64,000 bases of DNA, taken from Notospermus geniculatus (lineage: Eukaryota > Nemertea > Pilidiophora > Heteronemertea > Lineidae). Both the position numbers and the translations under genes were made by a program. Under the pieces are notes generated by a model, which saw only the letters and a list, made by a program, of their open reading frames with translations, did not search any database and was not told where the DNA came from. Positions 34,070-46,000 of the stretch are shown piece by piece; position 1 is the first letter of the stretch, and every line of letters starts with the position of its first letter. The stretch is from assembly GCA_002633025.1 (NCBI GenBank), contig NMRB01001154.1:27100-91099 (forward strand), given 5' to 3'.

Positions 34070-37000
34070 CTGCAGAAATAACAAAGCTGTTAGTAATCTG
34101 CAGGTGAAAATATAATGCTGACACAAAATAAATACCCTCAGGTACAATGTTCATAGAATTACGATCCGGGCATCTTGTACTGATCAACCGATTGAAATAT
34201 GTGCTAACATTTGAAAAATTATGTCAAATTGACATGTGTATCGATTAGATTACGTAGGCCATTTACATGTACAATAGGTATAGTTTAAGAAACAATACAA
34301 TAAATGTTAACTTTACGATAACGTTATTTTTAATACTTCAGTTTCACCAGATTATATATTGCATTTTCGGAACAAAAAATAACGTTGTCGTAAAGTTAAC
34401 CTTTACCGTTTTGTTCTAATTTTTTTATTAATCAGGCACAACATGAATGCTTTACTTCTCTTACCATAGTACGATCCCTAAAATGGTCACGCACACTAAC
34501 ACAAAAATTGCCCCGATGATTCCACCAACAGCGCCGCTTACTGAAACAATGATCAGAATATTGTTTGAATCTTATGTAGATCACTGATAAATCTACATAT
34601 ATCGGATTATCAAAAGGGTCACACTTTTCAAATGTAAATACATGTACTTCCCGCAGCATCATACTTCTCTGACTTAAGTGCTTTTGCAGCGCACATTATT
34701 GCACACTGAGGGCCGTAGCAACAGCGAAGATATTACCTTCAACTCAGATTGAGCCACTGCTTTTCAATATGTCCAGGTTTGCCAGGACATGACGTGACAA
34801 TGGAAATGTTGTGGCTCAACCTGAGTTCAAGATAATCTTCGTTGGTGCATAGTACGGTCCTTTATATTTTCGCCATGGCTTGATCTCAGAATGAGGTCAG
34901 TTTTGGTACTATTTTATGGTATTCAGTGTGACACTTGACCACTTTTTATAATGACAGACAAGCACAAACGCTTCGCGGAGCACCGCCTGTTTGTATGTTT
35001 ACCACAATGCTTGATAAACACAATTTTACTAAACGATGTCGTAAATCTGATACAGTAGTGAGCTTTCGCAAGCGCCCGGTTAGGCCATACGACAACGCAA
35101 ACTCGTCCCCAGTGGGTTTACGTTCCTACAACACCACTGGAAAGGGCTGACGACTTCAGGAATACTGCGCATGCGCGGTATACTAATTTATGAGGCGAAT
35201 CACACCGAGCTGGCACCTGCGGCATGATGTTCCCAACTAAACTATTCGTTTGAAATTGCTCTAATACTCAAACAACTTCGTGTTTTGGGTGTATTATATG
35301 ACTCTTTAGGCATATATGATATTTTTCAGTCATCGAAGAACGAAATATTGTGGGAAACAGACATTTTGGCACGCTGCCAGCGGTTGACCAGAAATTTTGG
35401 TCAGATCGCAGCCCTTTCCAGAGATATCCTCGGATGAGGTAGATCTGGGTACGAGATTGACGACAACGTTTATCTATTGTTTGGGTATTCCCACACAATA
35501 GATAAACGTCGTCGCAGGGCCTAACCGGGCGCTTGCGAAAGCTCACTAGTGTTGCAGTTCTACTGAAGACAATTGAAATCTTCAACCACAACAACGATTT
35601 TTTTTCATCATGGGATGACGAATTCAAGAAGCTAAAGCAAGCTTACCGCTGCCCACTGGAGCAGATGCAATTGCGTTATATTGGGCCGGGCTAGAAGATA
35701 TGACTGCCGCAGTTGATGATGTACTAGGCACAGACACTGTCTTCTTGCATATTAAAATAACACTTTCAGAGGCTGAAACAAAGAATGGGTTGGTCTTTTG
35801 TCTCTCAATTTAGTATGTATTTACAGACATACACATTAGTGAGTTTTTGCAACCGCCCCTTGTTGGGCCAACGACTGCGCAATCTATTGTTCAGGTATAC
35901 TCAAAGAAAATCGTAACGTAAATGTACAAGGTCTATCCGGGCGATTGCGAACAGTTCCAGTGTCAGATTTACAGCCGCTACATAGTAACAGTTTTCAAGG
36001 TGGGTTTAGAGTGCAAAACTCACATAAGTGTAAAAAATAGAAAAAAAACTTAGGGCGTATTATATATATCGGATGAAGCAGACCGCAGAACGGATACAGT
36101 TATGAAGTGCAATTTATAGACGTTATTATGCGAGCTTAACTTATAAGGGATATGTAGGATGTACCGCAGATATGATAAAAAAATTCGCTTAGGTGGTAAC
36201 GCAACTATAGAATCATCAGAAGGTATGGACATGCAGTTTATGCGATCGTTGGTTATTTGATACAAATGTGAATGAAATTCCCTGGTAGCCATCTCTGTTT
36301 GGGGATTTTTCCTTATTAATTGACCTCACTGACTCTGTTCCTGGCGAATGCCAGAAAGAACCGTCTCTCTGTATAGATTCGTCATCTTGGTAGTGAAAGT
36401 GTGTGTGTAGTATTTGTAGATTTTCTTTGTAAAGGGCCAATGGCATATAGGATTACTGAATAAATTGACATTATGGACCCGATTTGAGGAGCTTACATGT
36501 GGGCTTCGTACCTTTTAACTGAATTCTGAACTTCCCTTTTCCATTTACGCCAACATCATTCGTTCCAAACTCAATCCTGAAATTTTGTACACTGCTTTCA
36601 AATGGCCCTGCTGTTGGATCCTCACCATAAACTTTATATGGGTCACGGTCATTCATAAAAGTCAAGTATTCCACCTTGTTTCCCGTGAACATCTTCAGGT
36701 TAACGTAGGCTGATAATGTACCCGATGTCCTTGTATCAGTAGGTGAACAGGAACATGTTGTACCATTCTTATAAATGAATGTGTCTGGATAGCCCGGGGA
36801 TAGAAGAAAGGATACACCTTTTGGAATGGTGATATGTACATCTGCGACCGCAGAGCAGAAATCAAACGTCGGTACTGAAATGAAAAATAATAAATGACAC
36901 TCTCGTTTCAGCATCTGAACACTTTGTGACGTCTTAATGAGGGAGATGTCCTGAATTCATGAAGAAGAAACGACTTAATCATTGCAATCGTACTAACTTT

Positions 37001-40000
37001 ACATCGTTTGCATTCAGTAAGAGAATTCAGTTCACATTTTATGCTTAACAAGAAAAACATTTTGCAAATAGACTCTCATTTCATCCACATGAACCATTTA
37101 ATACGTTGCACTCATTAAAGCCCGTGTCACACTGTGGCGACTTAGGCGGCGAATCTCCGCGAACTGGAAAGAAATGGTCCATGGACCATGTACATACCTC
37201 TCTCTGTCATTACACTATTATGTCCAAAGGGGTGAGCACATGGTCCATGGACCATTTCTTTCTAGTTCGCGGGGATTCGCCACAAATAGTCGCCACAGTG
37301 TGACAGGGGCTTAAAGGGAAACAAATTATAGTGACGTTAAAATCCGCCGATCTTTGGCCGGAACAAAAATTCATTTCACCAACCTTTTGACGCGTAATCA
37401 AACTGTGGCAAGCAAAAATGTTGAATTTAGTAACAAAACGGGAATGGCTTTTTTGATGTCACAAGCTGTTCAGCCAGCCACATTAATAACGGCTGGTGAC
37501 GGATTAATAAAAAGTGACCACATTCCTCAGCATTTTAGCATTGTGAACTTCCGAAAGTGATGACACTGTTGTAACAAAAGAATTCAATAGCAGTAACTTT
37601 ACATTTCTCTCCAGAGCACCTTACACCTGCAGCATTAACCGAGTTACACGTTCTTGTCCCCCAGACCACGTCATGTGGACACTGTTCAATACTCGGCTCG
37701 TCTCCTGTACATTTCACGTTGTTCCAGAACACCACACCAGTTCCTTGGCCGTAATAGGCGTCCTTCGGAAAACCAGTTGTTGCTATAGAATTTCTGCGTA
37801 GAGAAAAATTATTGAGTCGAAAGACTGTGGCTGGACGTGCAATAGGTGCATTGAACATATATACTGATGACTGTATTCGTGTTCTTTTTACCGAATCTTT
37901 TTTGCTGGGAATCCAAATTGACCCCACAATATCTCGCGCATCTGAGACCTTGGCCAGAATAAAGTAGGCCTACAGCAGTTTGTACTCACAAGTGAGCTTC
38001 GTCAGCATGGGCTTACAGTTGCAAAACAATACAACACCACTTCATCATTTATACATGTGTATTGTATCCCTGAGACGGGCCCGATTGTATCCCGGAGACG
38101 GCCCCCGAGTGTTGCGACCGGCAGGTGCTGCCATCTATGTTAGATATANNNNNNNNNNNNNNNNNNNNNNNNNNNNNNNNNNNNNNNNNNNNNNNNNNNN
38201 NNNNNNNNNNNNNNNNNNNNNNNNNNNNNNNNNNNNNNNNNNNNNNNNNNNNNNNNNNNNNNNNNNNNNNNNNNNNNNNNNNNNNNNNNNNNNNNNNNNN
38301 NNNNNNNNNNNNNNNNNNNNNNNNNNNNNNNNNNNNNNNNNNNNNNNNNNNNNNNNNNNNNNNNNNNNNNNNNNNNNNNNNNNNNNNNNNNNNNNNNNNN
38401 NNNNNNNNNNNNNNNNNNNNNNNNNNNNNNNNNNNNNNNNNNNNNNNNNNNNNNNNNNNNNNNNNNNNNNNNNNNNNNNNNNNNNNNNNNNNNNNNNNNN
38501 NNNNNNNNNNNNNNNNNNNNNNNNNNNNNNNNNNNNNNNNNNNNNNNNNNNNNNNNNNNNNNNNNNNNNNNNNNNNNNNNNNNNNNNNNNACATTTGATT
38601 TCATGACTGTATGTATTGTGTGCCCTGGATTGTATTAATGTACCGGTAATTTTCAGTGGTGTAAACCTGATCAATTATCTTTTTGGTGGTGACCTCAGGT
38701 GAGAGCGGTCTGTGATTTATTTTTGTAAAAAACGAAGAATTATGTCAGCAGGGTTTTGCTGCATGTATGACCGCTAATGACTTGAACTGTATTCATATAG
38801 GTCTGTGTGATCATTATTATATCTCATATGTGAGATATTGTGTTTTCTTCAGGAATATTATTAGTTAAGGTTTGGAGGAGTAAACCCTCCCAAGGTTCGG
38901 GTTTTTTCCTTGCATTATTTTCATGCAGTTTGCTTAGGGTAATCGTAACTTGGTAACCCTGGTGAGTGTTGTGTTGCAGTTTGTGCACGCGTTGTATGCA
39001 CAGACATATATCCTGCATACCTTTTGTGCAGAGTAACTGAGTGTATATCCGTGACTGTATTCCTGCCGCCCCAGGCTTCTTGCCCCTGTTAGGCACTAAG
39101 AGCTGTAATGGATCCAGCAGATATTGATGAGGGGATGAGGCTGCGTGGGAGACAACTCCCGGTTCCGGTCTTTAACCAACCACAACCACCACCACAACCA
39201 GATCCAGCACCAGCAGCACCCCCACGAGGTGTATTTGGGACATTGAGGAAAAGTTTATCGGATGCTTTCAATTGGGTAAGGGATAGGACGCCATATTCTC
39301 TGATCAGCATGAAGGAGACCCCAATCCAGGCATCGACCCCAATCCAGGCATCGACCCCAGTGAATATGGTAAAGAAAGAGGACACCTTAATTCTCCATAT
39401 GGTGAGGAAGGCGAGGTAAAGCCACCACTGCTCAAGCCGTTTGATGAACCCACACCCACTAGTCCCCGTTTGACTGGATTGTTTCCGCCAGCCAACGAGG
39501 ACTGTGGGGAGAGCCAGCGAGAAGCAAAGGCAGAACAGGCAACTAACATGATGGAGAATGGAATACCTGCCCCTGTGGTGAACAACTACACGAATTGCTC
39601 GTTTGGATCAGAGGCACCTTATGCCCCAAAACGCTTTCCAAAACTACCGGTATTTGATGACACTGTGATAGACATAGAAGCGTATCTTGCAAATTTTGAT
39701 GCAGTAACTGTAAACTGGGAGTCCCCGGCAAAGTTGTCATTACTACGGGAGAAATTAGTAGGCCGTGCGGCCAAAGTGTTGGCCCAATTGGACTTTCAAG
39801 GTAAACCGGTGAATTTCGAGCACGTAATTCAGGCTTTGAAGCAGCACTATGTTGGTGAACGGAGTGAATGGATGGCACGCTTACGAGATGTTAGGCGTCA
39901 AGATGGCGAATCACTAGACGATCTTTCATTTCGCATCCAGTTGTACAGTCAGCGAGCCTACGGCACCATCCAGCCTGACCTTGGACTACAATTATACTTC

Positions 40001-43000
40001 GCTTTGCGAGAAGGGCCTCTGGGTGATAAATTGTTTGAGGTAAAGGAGAAGTCACTTCAGGAAGTCCTCCAGAGAGCAAAAGCGTACGAGACACATCTCT
40101 TGGCAACGAATCAGCCAGTTTTCCAAGCTGCCCCTCAGCAGGTGGCGGTGGCTGATGAAGCACCACCTCCAAACCGAGATAACAGTTATTCTAGCTTCCG
40201 TGGACGAGGAAGAGGACGTGGCCGTGGTGGTAGAGGTCGTGGAGGAAATCGGTACAGTGGTCAGGATCGTCGTTTTGAGCGACGCTGTAATGTCTGCCAG
40301 TCCAGTGAACATCTTTGGAGGGAATGCCCTCGGGCAAAGGAGCACTTTCTGGAACTGGAAAAGGCTACCAATGACCACCCTGATGCTACCTCCAATGAGG
40401 TGTCAAACCAGTAGCCCGTGCCTCTGGGGCGAAGGGGCACGGTGGGGAGGATGAAACGCCCAATGTTAATGTTACTCAGGAAGCACCTTCACGGGCATTT
40501 ATAACATCGTATATGAATGGTGTTCCTGCATGTTTTGTGTTGGACACTGGTTCACAAGGTTCATTGGTATCTGCAAAGGCCTACTATAAGATACCACAGC
40601 GATTTCGACCCCCTCTCCAAAAGTCAGACAAGAGAATTAGTATGGCAGATGGTCAGTCTTCATTGCGTGTTCTAGGGCAAATATCGATGCCAGTGCGTGT
40701 TCATGATGCGAAATTTGTGGCCGAGATGTTGGTGGTAGACATGAACAACATCGACGGACTTTGGGGAATGGACTTTATGGCCCAATTCCATGTTGACATT
40801 AGAATGAGTGATTTCACCTACACGTTCCAGGGAAGAGATTACCCCATCCAGAGAAATCGACATGACATTCTTCCACATTCAGTTTGCCTCAAGTCAGATC
40901 TCATACTTCCTCCTGGTGCTGAAGTAGCACTTTTCGCTCGTATGAACAGTCCATTCAGGACTTCACAGGAAGCGATGTTAGAACCAAATTTGCATTTTGT
41001 ATCCAAGCATGGAGTCCTACCGGCGAAATCTTTGTCACATATGTCAAGGAAGCAACGGCGTACCCCCATTCAGCTTTTCAATGCAACGGAAAACGAAGTG
41101 TGGATTCCTAAGGGAGCGGTAGTTGGATATTTGTTTCCTACCAGATCTGTTGATGATCCTACAATCGATAAGGACAGTGCAGACGTACCTGCTGGAATGA
41201 CAGCACAGTCTTGTGATATAACATCACCCCAAGCTGAACTGGAATTGTGTGACCTTGAAAATCAGATCCCAGATCATCTACAGGAACTCTATAAAAGATC
41301 AGCTTCCGATTTGAAAACGGATCAGAAGATCAGACTTGCTTCACTTCTCGTCCGATTTGCCTCGACCTTCTCAGAGTCACCAACAGATATTGGACACACC
41401 AACATTATTGCCCACAAGATCGATACCGGAAATGCAAAGCCATTCCGTCTACCATTACGACGTTTTGGATACAAGAAGGAGAAGGAAATACGTGCGGCGG
41501 TACAAGACGGCATTGCTCGTGGACTTATAGAGGAATCAAGCAGCCCCTGGGCTAGTGCCCCAGTTGTGGTGACTAAGAAAGATGGCACATCCAGATTTTG
41601 CATTGATTTTAGGAAATTGAATAGCCTCACCAAGATGGATGCATATCCCATTCCGCGGTTCGATGATTGTGTGGATTCTTTACATGGGAGCAAATTCTTT
41701 TGCTCACTGGACCTCCAGTCCGGATACTGGCAAGTGCCGCTACATAGCAGGGATGACATGGAAAAGACAGCGTTTTTGACGAAAGATGGCCTGTTTCACT
41801 TCAAAGTACTAGCATTCGGGTTATGTAATGCCCCGGCCACTTTCGAACGATTGATGGAAAACGTATTGAGAGGTTTGCAATGGGAAAAGTGTTTATTGTA
41901 CTTGGATGACATTCTAGTGTTTGGTCGGACATTCGAAGAAACTGTGAAAAATCTTGAGCGTGTCTTACTGCGGTTGGAGGAAGCTGGACTAAAATCCAAG
42001 CCTAGCAAGTGNACATGAAGTTGTCATTGGATACTACTCAAAGCTACTATCGGACAGTGAACGAAAATACTGCATAACCAGACGTGAATTCCTTGCCGTC
42101 ATTCGGGCAATTGAGCACTTCAAACCTTATCTTCATGGACATAGGTTCCTTATTCGTACCGACAATTCAGCCGTCAGCCACATGCTTTCACTAACGGACG
42201 CAAACGAACAGATACAACGGTGGCAACTGTTCATGTCACAGTTTACCTACGACATTGTGCATAGGCCCGGTAGACATCACGTCAATGCTGACTACATGAG
42301 TCGCTTACAGTGCCAGCAATGTGGACGGGAGGAAGATAAAGTAAATGCAGTACCAGCAACCCGAGTTAGGCGTGCAAAGCTGAAAGAATCCACAGAGATA
42401 CCACCTTGTAGCCACACCGATGTTGAAGACAGCAGTGTTGAGACAGCAATAGATGATCTCATGATGCACTGTGGTGTTGTAACCAGGTCCCAAGCTAAGC
42501 AGTTGGGAGTCCAACACGATATATCCAGACCCAGTACTCCACATGAGCAGCAAAAGGTTACGCCGTCAGACAAGACCGGACAGGTGGTGGACCAACACGA
42601 GCACCTCGTACCCCTTGGAGAACTTGCCAACCTTCAAATGTGTGATCCCGACATATATCCTATACTTCAGCTTAAGCGAGCGGGTTCGGAATACCCTGAC
42701 TACAGAACTGTTTCCTCGGAGAGTCTCAGTGTTAAAGTCCTGCGACAACACTGGAGGCACCTCTTTATCGAGAATGGAGTTCTCTACCGCAAGCTGCAGG
42801 TTCCGGACAAGCCACCAAGATCTCAAATTATAGTACCAAGGTGCATTAAACAAACCATAATGGAGGCTATGCATGGTAAGGCTGTGTCAGGACATCTAGG
42901 GATCGCGAAGACCTCCGAACGGATAAAGCAAAGGTTTTATTGGGTTGGCTGGAGGAAAGACGTGACTCGTTTTGTTTCCCATTGTGTCACATGTAACACC

Positions 43001-46000
43001 ATCAAGCGACCGCACAAGAGGACCAAAGTTACCCTCACACAGCAACTGTTTGGCGAGGCTTTTGAAAGAGTGTGTGTTGACATTGTTGGACCCTTGCGCG
43101 AAACTGCCCGTGGATACAAATATGTCCTAACCATGGAGGATTGTTTTACTAAATGGGTTGAGGCCACTCCTCTCAGGACTCTTGAAACCGAAGAAGTTTG
43201 TAACAGCATAATCCGTGAATTTGTTTCAAGATTCGGTTGCATGTATATACTTCATAGCGACCGTGGTGCTCAGTTCGTTTCGCACCTGTATACGGCACTG
43301 CTCAAGAAGCTTGGCGTTGATAAGAGCCTAACGACAGCATATAATCCTAAGAGCAACGGGCTAGTGGAGAACTTTAACAAGATTATGAAAAGTATGATGA
43401 AGACGTATGTTCAAGATCATCGCGAAAGTGTGGGTGACTGGGACATTATGTTGCCCGTTTTTCTAATGGCCTACCGATCCTCAGTGCACACGAGTACTGG
43501 TGAGACGCCTCACTTCATGTTAACGGCCAGGGAGATGAAGCTTCCGATAGATCTTCTTTACTCTCCACCATCTGAGACCGCCAAGTCTGTACCACTTTAC
43601 GTCAAGGAGCTGGAAGCCCGGTTTAACAAAGCCTATGCAATCGTAAGGGACCACTTGAGAGTAGTGCAAAGAGTTCAGAAGAAGCAGTATGAGACTTCTA
43701 AACCTTGTTATCAAGCTCTGAAACCAAATGACTTTGTATGGTACTTCAACCCCCGCAAGTGCTTTAAGGGTGATCGACATCTGCCATGGCTTGGACCATA
43801 TTTAGTAAAGGCTGTTAACAATGATCTTACTGCTACACTCCAAGTAGACCGAAATGGGACCTTGCAGCGGACTCACTGTGATAAGTTACGCAAGGCACAT
43901 GACATGACCCTAGAGAAGTGGATGACGGAGACGCGGAGATAGCTTTCCCGTGTATCTGGGGTCGGATGTCTGGGGTGTGCAGGAGTTGGTCAGCCATTGT
44001 GGTACTCGGAACTTTTTTTTTTTTTTTTTTTTTTGCGTTACCACGGTTTATGGTAAATGTTTTGTATGTTTCAAGTTTTGTACGGGTAAAAGCGAAAGCA
44101 TCGTTTTTATTGAGTGTGTTCAACTGCTACTAGCGGTATTTTTTATGCATTTTGTATCAAATTTTATAGTATAAGTTGTTTTAAGTATTAAGTGTTTTGA
44201 GATGTACCGTACTTCAAATCATATTTTAGCGTAAGAGTGAAATAGAAGTGGCATTTGTGTTACAGATACTACCATTGGGTTATGTATAGGGTTTAATAGA
44301 TATCACCCATCCATATGTGTACTTGTATCGGGTATTGTGTGGAGTGGTGAATGATTTTACATGGTTAACATTCCAATATTGGTATTTTCCTATGGACTGG
44401 TCAATTTAATGAATCTTTTGGCAGCTTCAGCAACTGCTCCGGTGTGTCTGTGGGAATGTTTGTTGCTGGCGTATATGCGTTTGTGTGTATCTCTTTATGG
44501 TATTAGACCAGGTTCTATACCCCTGTTAGTAAATATTTCTATGCATGGTAAATGGCTACTTTTGATTTGGTACTTATGTGTCTTAGTTGTGCACCTAGTT
44601 CTTAAAAGTTTAGCTGATGTGTTGTATGTTATATACGCGCGTTTGTACATGGCACAGCTTATTTGTACCCGGGTCAATTTTAACCGTGCTGTTCTTTATT
44701 AACGTAAGAGTTGCAGTTACTTTAATACGGATATTTCATTTTGTGATTGTCTAGCTATTTGTAACTGGCATCTATTCTTTAGCAGTCATCTGAGATTAAT
44801 TATATAAGCAATTTAATAGTACGTGTGTACCCTGTGTATAATGACTGTATAGGTAAGTTTTCTTTATTTGTTAGGCTATGAGTATAAGCAGTGTTTGGTA
44901 TTCCCCCGTACCAGGTGTAATGGATGTATTTGTGTTATATATTTTGTGAATACTTTTATCATCTTTGCGATGGCTGACTGGATTGTTTGCTAGTCGCCAC
45001 TGTATTTCTGGACATTTAGTGAAATGGAAAAGAATATTTAGTTATGAATACTCTGCTCATCTGTGGTGACAGTGAATTGTTCTCTTAGTTATAACCGCTG
45101 TGTTGTTTTCATCGGCACGCATATGTAGATGCGTTCGGGTTTTGTTGTTATTGTTACTTGGACTATGCGTGGTGGTTAGGCCTGTGGGTGGACGATAAAT
45201 ATAAAGTTAAGGTAGCATTATGCCTAAGGTTGTGTAACGGAATAGTGCGAATTTGCACCTGTTTTACATTGTATTAGAATGTAATGTTTTGTTGTTTTCT
45301 TTTGGTGTGTTTTTCTTCTATAGTTTAGCGTATGGCCGGAGCTTGCATACGCTCCGGAGGGGAGGATGGTGTATTGTATCCCTGAGACGGGCCCGATTGT
45401 ATCCCGGAGACGGCCCCCGAGTGTTGCGACCGGCAGGTGCTGCCATCTATGTTAGATATAATAAAGTACACATGATAACATGTGCTTGCCCACTCGAACG
45501 GGATTGTTTTTGTATCTTTATTGAATCTGCGATCAGCACGCAATTGCCGCGGTATACGGCAATTAATGCAACATGTAGTTTGCTTAATCCTGGTAACAAA
45601 TACTACATACATATGAAAGTCACAAGTGACATGGGCAGACGATCCAATTTACGATTCGTACTTACTTGAACCCAAGTTGTCTGCAGATGACGTCAGCATC
45701 TTCGCTGTCCCACCCTGTGTCACAAATAACACCCCACTTTCCATACTGGTAAATCTCAACCGTCCCCTCTGATCCACTTGTTGGTTTGGAATATTTGGAA
45801 AGACGGATGTCGAATGTTCTCTGCGATGCTAATGCCGAGGAAAAGGAAAATTTCAATTTAACAGTTCATTTGGTGTAATGTTGTTGAATAAAGGCACTCG
45901 TTTGCTCTTCATGATGCTCCTTAAACCTGATTGGCAAGTTTACTGTAAGATACATGCAGATTAGACCTGTTCAAAAATAAACTTTTTTCTATTTTTATAT

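Larger units (their letters stand above)
34541..35646 (-). other. Receptor intron between stalk and TM exons
   Basis: It contains two palindromic elements, at 34726-34841 and 35056-35548. No coding sequence is seen. Confidence 0.6.
38058..45570 (+). mobile_element. Gypsy (Ty3-type) LTR retrotransposon, recent insertion
   Basis: Both LTRs begin TGTATTGTATCCCTGAGACG; the 91 visible bases of the 5' LTR are identical to the 3' LTR. A perfect 5-bp duplication ACATG flanks the element (38053-38057, 45571-45575). Gag, protease, reverse transcriptase, RNase H and integrase occur in Gypsy order. It is antisense to the host receptor gene. Identity of the LTRs and an intact target duplication argue for a young insertion. 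The copy is damaged or mis-assembled: a gag frame break near 39.36-39.42 kb and a one-N join in pol. No envelope gene is recognised. Confidence 0.9.

Noticed and set aside
34431-34662. 76-codon minus frame overlapping the TM exon
   Set aside because: It is in a different frame from the spliced receptor; the exon with GTTTCAG and GTAAGAG borders explains the coding signal.
37980-38674. Open frames of 150-210 codons on both strands
   Set aside because: They are formed by reading through the N gap.
44361-44702. Hydrophobic 113-codon frame downstream of pol, a possible env-like gene
   Set aside because: No signal peptide cleavage site, cysteine pattern or fusion-type segment; it lies in T-rich untranslated sequence and looks like chance.
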